From: JAJEFO01 sp009843725
Lineage (GTDB): Bacteria > Pseudomonadota > Alphaproteobacteria > Rhodobacterales > Rhodobacteraceae
Assembly (NCBI GenBank): GCA_965243215.1
Contig: CBDEUJ010000005.1
Location: 248,001 to 312,000 of the forward strand
Direction of reading: 5' to 3'
DNA length: 64,000 nt
Made by a program: the position numbers and the translations under genes. How positions within the stretch are numbered: position 1 is the stretch's first letter; every line of letters begins with the position of its first letter. Below, piece after piece: positions 1-7,826 of this stretch. Below the pieces are notes generated by a model that was given only the letters and a program-made list of their open reading frames with translations, was not told where the DNA came from and did not search any database.

Positions 1-2020
1 CGGCTTGCTGAATTGTCGTGCGGATCGCGCCGATGTCGTCAACTTTCCAGACGACGACTGCCTTGTCCGTGGTGGTCGAGCCGATCCGCAACGAGCCGTC
101 TGCAAGCGTCCAGAAGCGGATTCCGTCCACCGTGATTGCCGACCCGGACGCTGCGGCGAAAAGCGCATTGCCGAGCGTGAATTCGCTCGTCGTGTTGACT
201 CGGAAGTAGAATGCCGTGTTCGCGTCGTCTGCGACGGTCACGCCCTCTACGCTGAAGATCGCGGCGCTTCCCAAAACCGTGTCGTCGTAGAGCTTCTCGA
301 TCAGGCTGTCGTCGCCGCCGCCAGAGGCGATGGCCGACCGGACATCGGGCGCAAGAGCGTCCAGGGGGACCACCCCGTCCTTGAACGTGCCCGTGACCTC
401 GCCGCCATAGGAAGTCTCGTGCGTTGTCTTGTATACCGCAGCCTTGGTCTGCGTGGAACCGCCCGGAATTGGCGATCCCAGGAAGTAGCTGTAACCCGCA
501 GTTCCATTGTCAACTTCCTTTGGAACCCAATGGGTGTGATACAAGAGATCAGTGTCGGGGAAGGTGATGGCCCATGCCCAATCGGACTGGTCCTCGGTGT
601 CTTTCAGACGGATGACGAGTTGTTTTTGAGTGCTTGGTGGAGTGAAAGGAAATCTTGGATTGGCAATCGTGCTTGCAAAAGTCACACCGGCAACGTCTAC
701 ATTGTCATTGCTGACCTCATCAAGAATTGCAATGCCGCACAGTGAGGCGTCTGTGCCTTCCACCCAAACCGCCTTGGCGGTCAGCGACAGGTCTTTGGTT
801 ACGTCGTTAAGATGCTGAATGCGAACAGCGTTGTCATCGGCTTCCGCCTGCGCAGCCTCAGCCGCGTCCACTTCCCAGCCGAGAACGTCACCGTCGAACT
901 TGGGTATCCTGTTGTCCCGCGATCCTGCGGCGGGCAGGTCGGGAAGGCGCTTCTCCGGCGGAACGAGGGTGTCGATCCGCCCGTCCACCGCCGCCTCGTC
1001 AAGCCCGGTTCCGCCCGCTGCGGTGGCGTCAACCTCCCAGCCAAGGGTGTCGCCGTCGAACTTCGGGACCTTGTTGTCGCGGGAGCCTTCGGAGGGCAGT
1101 TCCGGCAGGAGACGGGCGCGTTCCGCGTCGGTCAGCCCCTCGCCGCCGCCGTCGGAGGCGGTCTGCCAGGTCGCGGCCCCGTCCGTGCCGACCTCAAGCT
1201 CGTATCTCGCGGTCGCCGCCTGAGCGCCAGGCGCTTCCGGGAGGCCGGTGTCCTGCACCGTGTCCTCTTCCCATGAAGCCGTCCCGTCCGCCTGGACGCG
1301 AAGGTTGTAGTCCGTGGCCGCGTCAGGAGTCGCGGGCCTGTCCGGCACGTTCGACTTGCCGTCCGCCGTCGCCTGCGCCGCGACCGCCTTGGCGTCCGCC
1401 GCCGCAGCAGCCGCCCGCGCCGTCGGGTCGGTGTCCGTGGTGCCGCCGTCCGGCTGCCAGGACGCCTGGCCCGTGTCGGTCACCTGAAGGTTGTACTGTG
1501 TCGTTGCGGCAGGGGCGCTCGGCTTGTCCGGCACGTTGCTCGCCCCGGTGCCCGTCGATGCCGTTGCCGCGATGCGCGGATAGCTCAGGAACACCGGCGC
1601 GAGGCTGTCCGCGCCTTCCGCCATGACGTTGATGCCGTCAACCGGCCTGCCAAGCGTGGCGCTGCTCAGCGCCCCCTGCGATGCCGCCGGTCCGGGCCAG
1701 AGTTCCGCGCCCTTGACGACGGTCTCCTGGACCGTCCTGACGCTTCCCGGCCCGTAGACCTGGAACCATCCGTATTCGCCAGCCGCAACGTCTTCGTGCG
1801 AAACGCCCACGACGTTCCCGGCCTCGCCTGACACGCGGTCGCCGTCCAGCGCCCATGCCTGCCCGGTGTCGCCGCGTATCTCCACGGCGTCATGCCGCCG
1901 GATCGCCTCTCCGGCCCGCTGGTACATGAACTCGCGGAAGTCGTCCGTCCGCCCGCGAGTCCCTGCGTGGAACCCGCTTGACGTGTCAACGGATGACGGG
2001 TTGACGCCAAGGTCCTTCAA
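1..2020 (-). CDS. Phage tail/fibre or decoration protein with internal repeats (partial, 3' end missing)
   Basis: An open frame of 673 codons starts at a TTG one base after the stop of the upstream gene and runs off the left edge without a stop. Residues about 35-100 look like a small beta module (pattern with GVSHEDVAAGEYGWFQVYG) also found in the two upstream proteins. Residues 160-390 hold two repeat types: three copies of an NVPDxP...YNLxV...SW unit and two copies of a SRDNxxPKFDGDxLGWEVDA unit, with an Ala-rich stretch between. The rest is beta-rich and unrecognised. Position after the capsid genes and modular repeats suggest a virion surface or tail-fibre protein. A later in-frame ATG lies at residue 32, so the start is uncertain. 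Confidence 0.6.
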   Translation of the reverse strand, partial: MKDLGVNPSSVDTSSGFHAGTRGRTDDFREFMYQRAGEAIRRHDAVEIRGDTGQAWALDGDRVSGEAGNVVGVSHEDVAAGEYGWFQVYGPGSVRTVQETVVKGAELWPGPAASQGALSSATLGRPVDGINVMAEGADSLAPVFLSYPRIAATASTGTGASNVPDKPSAPAATTQYNLQVTDTGQASWQPDGGTTDTDPTARAAAAAADAKAVAAQATADGKSNVPDRPATPDAATDYNLRVQADGTASWEEDTVQDTGLPEAPGAQAATARYELEVGTDGAATWQTASDGGGEGLTDAERARLLPELPSEGSRDNKVPKFDGDTLGWEVDATAAGGTGLDEAAVDGRIDTLVPPEKRLPDLPAAGSRDNRIPKFDGDVLGWEVDAAEAAQAEADDNAVRIQHLNDVTKDLSLTAKAVWVEGTDASLCGIAILDEVSNDNVDVAGVTFASTIANPRFPFTPPSTQKQLVIRLKDTEDQSDWAWAITFPDTDLLYHTHWVPKEVDNGTAGYSYFLGSPIPGGSTQTKAAVYKTTHETSYGGEVTGTFKDGVVPLDALAPDVRSAIASGGGDDSLIEKLYDDTVLGSAAIFSVEGVTVADDANTAFYFRVNTTSEFTLGNALFAAASGSAITVDGIRFWTLADGSLRIGSTTTDKAVVVWKVDDIGAIRTTIQQA
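863..1540 (-). repeat. Protein-level repeat modules inside the tail/fibre gene
   Basis: Type A units lie at about 1448-1540, 1262-1351 and 1151-1249 (the third is degenerate). They share NVPD(K/R)P, a Tyr-Asn-Leu core and an Ala-Ser-Trp end. Type B units lie at about 1025-1108 and 863-946 and are nearly identical (LPxLP, GSRDN, PKFDGD, LGWEVDA). The units look like tandem beta-structured modules of a fibre. Confidence 0.7.
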
Positions 2021-2021
2021 C

Positions 2022-2495
2022 TTACCGGCTGTCCACGTAGGGCCAGTTCAGCGAGCAGGCTGTCAAACGGTCGTTGGCGACCGCGTTGGCTTCAAGAATC
2101 GATATTCCGGCGATCTCGCGCTGACCGGCCCCGCTTGTGATGCGGCCCCCGGTGCCGGAAGGCTGGGCGTTGTCGGAAGCCACGGTCCCGTTGGCCGTCC
2201 TGACCATGGATTCGCCCTTGCGAAGAACCCAGAAGGCATCTCCGTTCTCGCAGGGAGTGACCACGACCCCGGCCTGGTTGCCGTTCGCACGGTTCGTGGT
2301 CATGCGCTCGCACTCGAAGCTGCCGTAGATCACGACGCAATCACCCTCGCGCATGTCGGCTTCGGCCTTGCAAAGCTGCCATTGCCTGTCGCCGCTCTCC
2401 CCTACTGTGCCAAGCGGGGGCGGCAAAGGCTCTCCGGGAACAGGCGTTTCAGGCCATACCTGTTTGGGGTTGCACCCCATGACGCCAAAGGACAT
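2022..2495 (-). CDS. Capsid-associated protein, 157 aa (paralogue of next gene upstream)
   Basis: I do not recognise a named family. The protein is 157 aa, the same length as the product of 2546-3019, and shares its frame: an N-terminal MSxxxxGCNPxQ, a central module with a Gly-Asp-x-Val-Val start and a Gly-x-x-Val-Val-x-Pro-x-Glu-Asn-Gly-Asp core, and a C-terminus ending W-P-x-V-D. A GTG one codon upstream is possible, but the ATG at 2495 makes the lengths match. It lies two genes after the major capsid, where decoration (cement) proteins are common, so a head-decoration role is inferred. No signal peptide or membrane segment is seen. Confidence 0.6.
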   Translation of the reverse strand: MSFGVMGCNPKQVWPETPVPGEPLPPPLGTVGESGDRQWQLCKAEADMREGDCVVIYGSFECERMTTNRANGNQAGVVVTPCENGDAFWVLRKGESMVRTANGTVASDNAQPSGTGGRITSGAGQREIAGISILEANAVANDRLTACSLNWPYVDSR

Positions 2496-2545
2496 CACGT
2501 TCTCCGTTGTGTCGGGAGCCGGTCTCCCGGCCCCCGAAAGGTTCG

Positions 2546-3019
2546 TCAGGCGATCAGGTCAACCGACGGCCACTGCACGGCGATGGAGACAGGACTTCCT
2601 GCCGATCCCTGCGCGGTCCTCGCGTGAACGCCGTTCAGGTGAAGCGCGGCTGCGGTCGAACTGATCCGGCCTTCCGTGTTGTGCGGATACAGGATGGCTC
2701 CGGCGGCGATGGCCGCCGCCGCGATCCCGAACCCGTTGCCGAAGACCAGGCCCCAGCCGTAGGCGTCGTTTTCGATCCTGACCTGCGGGAAGCAGATCGC
2801 CATCGAAAGGTTCGCGTCGTCGCTCAGGTCCATCGCCCGCAGTTCCCAGTCGCCGCTGATCGCGGCGCAGGCGTACGGGCTGATGACCTGTCCGGCCTGG
2901 ACGGCCACGTAAAGGCCGCCGTCCGGGCTGAAGGCAAGGGTTCCGAGCGTGACGCCGCCGATGTCCTCAAGGGACGGGCCGGACTGGTTCGGATTGCATC
3001 CAAGTGCTGCAAGACTCAT
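2546..3019 (-). CDS. Capsid-associated protein, 157 aa (likely head decoration)
   Basis: The product follows the major capsid gene by 11 bp in the same direction. It begins MSLAALGCNPNQ and ends VQWPSVDLIA, and its middle has the NDAYGWGLVFG motif seen in phage capsid-decoration folds, followed by an Ala/Ile-rich strand. The start chosen is the ATG that aligns with the downstream paralogue; a longer frame upstream would overlap the capsid gene and looks like noise. Function is inferred from position and fold-like pattern only. Confidence 0.6.
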   Translation of the reverse strand: MSLAALGCNPNQSGPSLEDIGGVTLGTLAFSPDGGLYVAVQAGQVISPYACAAISGDWELRAMDLSDDANLSMAICFPQVRIENDAYGWGLVFGNGFGIAAAAIAAGAILYPHNTEGRISSTAAALHLNGVHARTAQGSAGSPVSIAVQWPSVDLIA

Positions 3020-3030
3020 GTCACGCCCTC

Positions 3031-4002
3031 CTATGCGGCTCGCTGGAGACGGCCCTGCAAGCTCACGTTCGAGCATGTCAGGTTTCCGGCCCAGAGAATG
3101 AACCGCACCATCGCGTCCTGGTTGGTCGCGTAGCGGTCCATGGAGACTTCCATGTTCTGGTCCTTGTGCGGACGCCAGAACAGGTAGTTCGTGTTCAGCA
3201 TGTAGGCGAGGTTCGCGCCAAGCGAGCCGCCGAAGCCGCCGTCCAGAACGCAGTCCGCCGTCAGGAACTTCAGGTTCATGAAGCCCATCTTGCCCATGTT
3301 CGGGTTCGTGAACCGCTGCTGGTCCTGCAACGACTCCCAATAGCCGGTGTAGAAGGCGTTCCCCATCGGGATGAGGTCAACCTTGTCCATGTTCCGGCAG
3401 ATCGACACGTACATGTTCATCATGGCGTTGCGGATGCCGTCGTTCGACACCGCGAAGCCCGAACCCGACCCGTCGTTCTCCTGGTGACGCCAGAAGTCGA
3501 AGTTGGCCCGGTTGATGCCGCCGTAGGTGCCGCTTGTCGCGGTCGCCGGAAGCGCCGCCGCAAGGCCGTCGATCTGCTTGCCGGAATCGGCCTCGCCGTT
3601 GCTGTAGAGGTCGTTCGACAGGCCGTTGACCATGGTCTTCTCGGCGTTGCCCACGCGCTTCGAGAGAAGGTCGATCATCTTCTCCTTGCCCGCGTTCTGA
3701 AGCCGCTCGCGCCCCGAAATGGTGATCGCGACCGCGACCTGCCGGAGGTCGAACTCGGCTGCGGAGAACACGTCGCTCGGCTGGATGTTGAGGACCTCGT
3801 AGCCGCTGAAACGCTTGAACGTCTCGTTCTCGGCGTATTCAAGCTCCTCGTAGATGGTTCGTCCGCCGGAGATCGGGGACGACTTGCCACGGTTCTTGAG
3901 CCGGTTCAGGAGAGCGGTGTTGTCCGACACGTTGTCGGCCAGCTTCCTGCGCCGGTTCTCGATGGCGACCGTGGCAAGTTCGGAGATGTTTGGCGAAGCC
4001 AT
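3031..4002 (-). CDS. Phage major capsid protein
   Basis: A 323-aa protein with no signal peptide, rich in Asn and beta-prone stretches. It starts MASPNISELATVAIENR and contains GRTIYEELEYAENETF and RFSGYEVLNIQPSD, a pattern I associate with coat proteins of temperate phages of alphaproteobacteria. It sits directly downstream of a gene with scaffold features and upstream of two possible decoration proteins, which is the expected capsid slot. It would form the icosahedral head shell. The exact capsid family (HK97-fold is expected) cannot be proven without a profile search. Confidence 0.8.
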   Translation of the reverse strand: MASPNISELATVAIENRRRKLADNVSDNTALLNRLKNRGKSSPISGGRTIYEELEYAENETFKRFSGYEVLNIQPSDVFSAAEFDLRQVAVAITISGRERLQNAGKEKMIDLLSKRVGNAEKTMVNGLSNDLYSNGEADSGKQIDGLAAALPATATSGTYGGINRANFDFWRHQENDGSGSGFAVSNDGIRNAMMNMYVSICRNMDKVDLIPMGNAFYTGYWESLQDQQRFTNPNMGKMGFMNLKFLTADCVLDGGFGGSLGANLAYMLNTNYLFWRPHKDQNMEVSMDRYATNQDAMVRFILWAGNLTCSNVSLQGRLQRAA

Positions 4003-4043
4003 TGTCTCGTTCCTTGTTCGTCAAGGTTTCGTTCTGCTTCCGG

Positions 4044-5060
4044 TCAAGCGGCGACCATCTGGTCGTACGCCTCCGAAAGCGCTGCCTTGAGGTCCCTTGG
4101 CTGTTCCGTCCGGGGGGAGCCTGCGCCCGACACCGAGGAACCCGCGTTGCGCTTGCGGCGGGCGGCTTCGGCCTTCGCCCTGTCCTCCGCCTCAAGCAGC
4201 TTCGCCCGGACTGCCGGATTGCTCCAGCAGGCGCGGTCGTAGAGGTCCCTGATGTCGGGCTGTTTTCCCGCCGCGTGATCGGCCTGCGCCAGCCTCGTCA
4301 TTTCGTGCTCCACGTCGCTGAAGAAGGGATGGGCAAGGGTGCCGTCCTCGTTCTTCGCCGTCATGAAGTCGTTGATCGTGTTCTGCTGCCTCTGCATCTC
4401 GGCATGTTGCCGGGCCTGCATGTCGCCATGCGACTGCTGCCGAAGCTGCTGAATCTCGTTCATCAGGCCGTCAACGCGCTCGTCCCTGACAGGCTCGATG
4501 ACATTTCCGCCGTCGTCCGTCTGCGGCGGCGCGATGCCGTAAGCGGAGATGATCTCGCGCAGCACGTCCATCTGCTGGGCGGGCGTCCCCGTCCTGAGCC
4601 GGTACTCGATCCCCATCAGGCTGTCGAAGGCGAGCGCGGGCGTGGTCTGCGCCTGCTGCATGTAGCCGGACCACTTGTCGGCAACCTCCCGGAACGGCGC
4701 GACTTCCTGGCTGCGCTGCGTGTGCGCGGCCTCCATCGCCTGCGACCGGTCCATGAGGAATTTCTGCGCCTCCAGGTCGAGCTTGGAAAACATCTCCCGA
4801 TGCTCGCTTGACCAGTTGGCCGGAGCTTCCATGGATTGCGGCGGATCGCCGCCCTCGTCCGGCTTGCCGCCGCTGGCGTCCGCGCCGTCCTTGCCAGGCC
4901 CGGCATTGCCGGGTTCGTCGCCCGGCTCAGGGTCGCCCTCGTGCGCCTTGTCCCATGCCTGTCCGAGAACGTCCTCAAGGTTCGTGCCGTCGTTCGGCTC
5001 CATGCCGTTGACCGGCTCGCCGGTGTCGTTCGGGTCGAATTCCTCAGAGGGTTCTTGCAT
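4044..5060 (-). CDS. Phage scaffolding protein
   Basis: A 338-aa acidic protein. Residues 1-85 are low complexity and rich in Glu, Asp, Gly, Pro and Asn. The middle (about 85-250) is helical and Gln/Met/Arg-rich (for example RQQSHGDMQARQHAEMQRQQ), consistent with coiled coil. The C-terminus is basic (AEAARRKRN) and ends in a short helix, like the coat-binding end of P22-type scaffolds. It lies between portal and capsid, the normal scaffold position, and its start overlaps the 3' end of the 131-aa gene by 17 bp. It would guide procapsid assembly and leave the mature head. Confidence 0.75.
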   Translation of the reverse strand: MQEPSEEFDPNDTGEPVNGMEPNDGTNLEDVLGQAWDKAHEGDPEPGDEPGNAGPGKDGADASGGKPDEGGDPPQSMEAPANWSSEHREMFSKLDLEAQKFLMDRSQAMEAAHTQRSQEVAPFREVADKWSGYMQQAQTTPALAFDSLMGIEYRLRTGTPAQQMDVLREIISAYGIAPPQTDDGGNVIEPVRDERVDGLMNEIQQLRQQSHGDMQARQHAEMQRQQNTINDFMTAKNEDGTLAHPFFSDVEHEMTRLAQADHAAGKQPDIRDLYDRACWSNPAVRAKLLEAEDRAKAEAARRKRNAGSSVSGAGSPRTEQPRDLKAALSEAYDQMVAA

Positions 5061-5439
5061 GTGTCATGTCCTGTTCCGGCTTCGTCCTGCTGGCCTGGAT
5101 GATCGCCAGGCTCTCGGGGTGGTTCTGCTCGATCTTGTCATGGGCGGTCTTCAGGTCGTCCTTCAGGTCCGCCGTGAAATCCCGCCTGGGCACGTCCGGC
5201 CCCCTGTCGTTGCCGATGTCGATGACCCCGTTCCGCCTGTTGTGCTCGCGCACGTCTTGCCGCGATTCCAGCGCGGTCAGGTCAACGGGCGACTGGACGG
5301 GGTTCCGGTGGTAGGCGTCGATCTGCAAGAGCGGCGCGGCAAGCTCGTCGTTCCTTGGCGGCGGGTCGTTGTGCCCGGTCCATGGCGTGACCTCGACCAT
5401 GCAGCCGAAGTCACGGTCGTACCGGTATCTTTTCCTCAT
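5044..5439 (-). CDS. Hypothetical phage protein, 131 aa, first gene of head operon
   Basis: No family recognised. The protein is basic at the N-terminus (MRKRYRYDRDFG), has a Pro-rich segment and a charged helical C-terminus. It is the first gene of the capsid transcription unit: its ATG directly follows a promoter-operator element (5440-5474), leaving no room for a ribosome binding site, so a leaderless mRNA is inferred. Its 3' end overlaps the scaffold start by 17 bp, which suggests translational coupling. It may be an assembly or accessory head protein. Confidence 0.6.
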   Translation of the reverse strand: MRKRYRYDRDFGCMVEVTPWTGHNDPPPRNDELAAPLLQIDAYHRNPVQSPVDLTALESRQDVREHNRRNGVIDIGNDRGPDVPRRDFTADLKDDLKTAHDKIEQNHPESLAIIQASRTKPEQDMTHARTL

Positions 5440-5474
5440 TGTTACAATATAACATCATGATGCGTGAAAGTCAA
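5437..5474 (-). promoter_or_regulatory. Leaderless sigma70-type promoter with TGTTA-N5-TAACA operator
   Basis: On the minus strand TTGACT (5474-5469) is followed by exactly 17 bp and TATATT (5451-5446). Six bases later comes the ATG of the 131-aa gene. The perfect inverted repeat TGTTA-N5-TAACA occupies 5440-5454, over the -10 box and up to the start codon. The same layout occurs at 9880-9918. The inferred start of transcription is the A of the ATG. Confidence 0.7.
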
Positions 5475-5524
5475 TACCATTACAAGACCATTAGGGCAAT
5501 TTTATGATACCCATAAGATACCAA

Positions 5525-5701
5525 TTATTGCTTCGCCTCACGGGCGGCCTCCTCGATCCACCCGTTCTTGAGAAAGTCGCTCATCTCGCTCCAATCGGGA
5601 ACAAGTCCGCTGCCCTCGAAGCCTTGCAGGGCGTCGATTCCGCCCAGGCTTGCCAGGAAAGTCTCGTAACCGGCCTTTCCCGCCTTTTCCTCTTTGGTCA
5701 T
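5525..5701 (-). CDS. Small phage protein, 58 aa, coupled to portal
   Basis: A 58-codon frame starts MTKEEKAGKAGYETFLASLGG and ends with AAREAKQ. Its ATG overlaps the TGA of the portal gene (ATGA), so it is likely translated by coupling. It is acidic and helical with no Cys and no membrane segment. Family unknown. An AT-rich gap of 70 bp follows before the next operator-promoter. Confidence 0.65.
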   Translation of the reverse strand: MTKEEKAGKAGYETFLASLGGIDALQGFEGSGLVPDWSEMSDFLKNGWIEEAAREAKQ

Positions 5702-7806
5702 TCCTGAACCCGCGTTCTCTTTGCAGCCTCGGCGGCAACGCGCATCGCGTTCTGCGATTTCGCCGTGTCCGCCGCGACAGCCGTCAACGCCTCGCGCTCC
5801 TTCAGCGTCAGTTCCGCCTGGGTCTTCGCCAGGTCCGCCTCCATCTGCTCCATCGCGATGTCATGCTCGGCCTGCGAAACATGGTGCTCCGCAACCAGCT
5901 TTTCCATCTCCAGCCGGTGCTTCTGCTGCATGGCCTGGAGCTTCATCGCCGAATCGGCCTGCTTCACCTGCGCCTCGGCCTGCTTCACGGCCATCTGGCC
6001 CTGAATCTCCTGCTGCCGCGCCTCGGCATCCGCCTGCGCCTGGGGATCGGGTTCGCCGCCCTGGTCCTGTCCGCCAGCGGCAATCTGCTCGATTGCGTCC
6101 TCAAAGGCCCCTTCAAGCTGCCGCCCCGCCCGGAACCCGCGAACACCGAACAGCATCATCTGGCCCATGAGCGGTGCCATGGACGGAACCTGATCGACCA
6201 CTTGCAGCGAGGACGACATGAACTCGCCCGCCGCCCGCAGGAACTCCGTGCGGCCCTCGCGCTCGGCCTCGTCGTCCTCGATCATGGTCGAGTTCGTCTC
6301 GATCTCCAGCCGGAACCCGCGCAGCCTCTCGTTCCGCAGGAGCGTGATCGCCTCGGCGAACAGCATGTCCGCCGCACCAGGCTGCTGCTGTTCCGCCTGC
6401 ATCACCGCCGTCATCTGGTCGAAGCCAGACAGCCGCCGCAGCCGCTCCGGTTCGTAGTGCTCGGCCATCAGTTCGGCCTTGCGGCGGATGCAGTCACGCG
6501 CCAGCTTCTCCATCTCGCGCCGCTTCACGTCGATGCGGCGACCGGCGTTGTGTTCCTTGATCCGCGACTGCCCCAGCTTCTCGCGGGGATCGACGGACCC
6601 GCGCAGGATGTCCGCCACCCCGGAAACCTCGTAGAGCGTCTGCTTCGTCCGGTCGCGGGCGTCATAAAGCCCGGTAAGAGCGCGGGCGATGGTGTCCAGC
6701 GGGAAGAACTGGACCACTCCGGTGATCTGGCCGCCGCCGCTGCCCTTGCCGAGCATGTTCTGCATGTTCGTGACGGGCACGAGAACGTCCTTGTTCTCGT
6801 TCATCAGGGTCTCAAGTCCTTCAATTGAAGCATCGTAGAAGCCCTTGGCCCTCAGCGCGTTCACCAGCCCGTCGATCCGCGCCGTCTGGTCGTCAAGCTC
6901 CTGCGCCAGCTTCGCGTACTGCCGGTAGTCGGGAACCGGCACCAATGATTCGTTCGAGACCGTCCCGAAGGCGGGCTTCGGGCAGGGGAAGAACCCCTCC
7001 AGCTTCAGGGGATCGTCCTTCTCCTCAAGAATGCGGTCCGTCCATGCCCGGCTGACCCAGAACACCTTGCGGCTCGCCGCGTCCCATATCTCCCAGACAT
7101 CGGCCTGGCCGATGACCTCCTGGTCGCGTTCGTCGATTTCGGTCCCGTCCTCGCCAACGTCGAGCGGGACGTTCCTGAACACCTCCCCGAAACGCCCGAC
7201 GCCCCTGGCCCGCGTCATGGACGTGCGGCGGGCGACCCAGCCGTCCTTGACGACCTCCGCCCATGTCCTCTTCGGGCTGTAAAGCAGGTCGTTGCGGCCC
7301 ACGTAGTCGGTCGGGCACGACTCGTCCAGAACGGTGTCGCCCTCCATGTCCGGCTCGTAGCGGACCCACGCGGAGCCACGGGCGAAAAGCAGGTAGTCGA
7401 GGTTGGCCCGCGACAGGGCCTCGTCCATGCCGCAGCCCATGCGCTCGTCGCGTTCAAGCTCGGATTTCAGCGCCCGCTCAAGCATCTCGGCGGCGATCCG
7501 GCCAACGGGGTCGGCGTCCCGGTGACGGCGCTTGACGACCGGCACCGGCTCCTGCGCGTAGACGGCAGGCTTCAGCGTCTGGATGTTCGACCAGAGGATG
7601 TTGAACCGGCTGTCGCTCTCGCCGAACAGGTGCCCCAGGTCAACACGGTTCTTTTCCAGCGTGTAGCGGGCGTCGATGTTCTTGCAGGACTCGCGCCAAG
7701 GCTTGAGAACCTTCTCAGCCGCCGCGAGTTCCGCCTCCCACCGCGCAACGGTAGTCGTGAACTCCTGCGGACCTTCCGTCCCGCGTTCAGGCTCGCCGTA
7801 CGGCAT
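5698..7806 (-). CDS. Phage portal protein
   Basis: A 702-aa protein. The N-terminal half has the portal-like pattern FNILWSNIQTLKPAVYAQEP and GSAWVRYEPD (residues about 70-175); the middle has a long helical crown/stem region with NAGRRIDVKRREMEKLARD. The C-terminal about 130 residues are a Gln/Ala/Glu-rich coiled coil, as in long P22-type portals with a barrel. It lies 20 bp after the large terminase, the usual order. It would form the dodecameric ring that is the DNA entry channel and connect packaging motor to tail. Confidence 0.85.
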   Translation of the reverse strand: MPYGEPERGTEGPQEFTTTVARWEAELAAAEKVLKPWRESCKNIDARYTLEKNRVDLGHLFGESDSRFNILWSNIQTLKPAVYAQEPVPVVKRRHRDADPVGRIAAEMLERALKSELERDERMGCGMDEALSRANLDYLLFARGSAWVRYEPDMEGDTVLDESCPTDYVGRNDLLYSPKRTWAEVVKDGWVARRTSMTRARGVGRFGEVFRNVPLDVGEDGTEIDERDQEVIGQADVWEIWDAASRKVFWVSRAWTDRILEEKDDPLKLEGFFPCPKPAFGTVSNESLVPVPDYRQYAKLAQELDDQTARIDGLVNALRAKGFYDASIEGLETLMNENKDVLVPVTNMQNMLGKGSGGGQITGVVQFFPLDTIARALTGLYDARDRTKQTLYEVSGVADILRGSVDPREKLGQSRIKEHNAGRRIDVKRREMEKLARDCIRRKAELMAEHYEPERLRRLSGFDQMTAVMQAEQQQPGAADMLFAEAITLLRNERLRGFRLEIETNSTMIEDDEAEREGRTEFLRAAGEFMSSSLQVVDQVPSMAPLMGQMMLFGVRGFRAGRQLEGAFEDAIEQIAAGGQDQGGEPDPQAQADAEARQQEIQGQMAVKQAEAQVKQADSAMKLQAMQQKHRLEMEKLVAEHHVSQAEHDIAMEQMEADLAKTQAELTLKEREALTAVAADTAKSQNAMRVAAEAAKRTRVQE

Positions 7807-7826
7807 CGTCGCCCTCCCTCGTCATG

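Noticed and set aside
5..745. Plus-strand frame of 246 codons at the left edge
   Set aside because: Opposite the open minus frame of the tail/fibre gene, which continues the phage operon and contains repeats.
3004..4242. Open plus-strand frame of 412 codons opposite capsid and scaffold
   Set aside because: Val/Arg/His-rich antisense reading of GC-rich genes; capsid and scaffold on the minus strand have clear family patterns.
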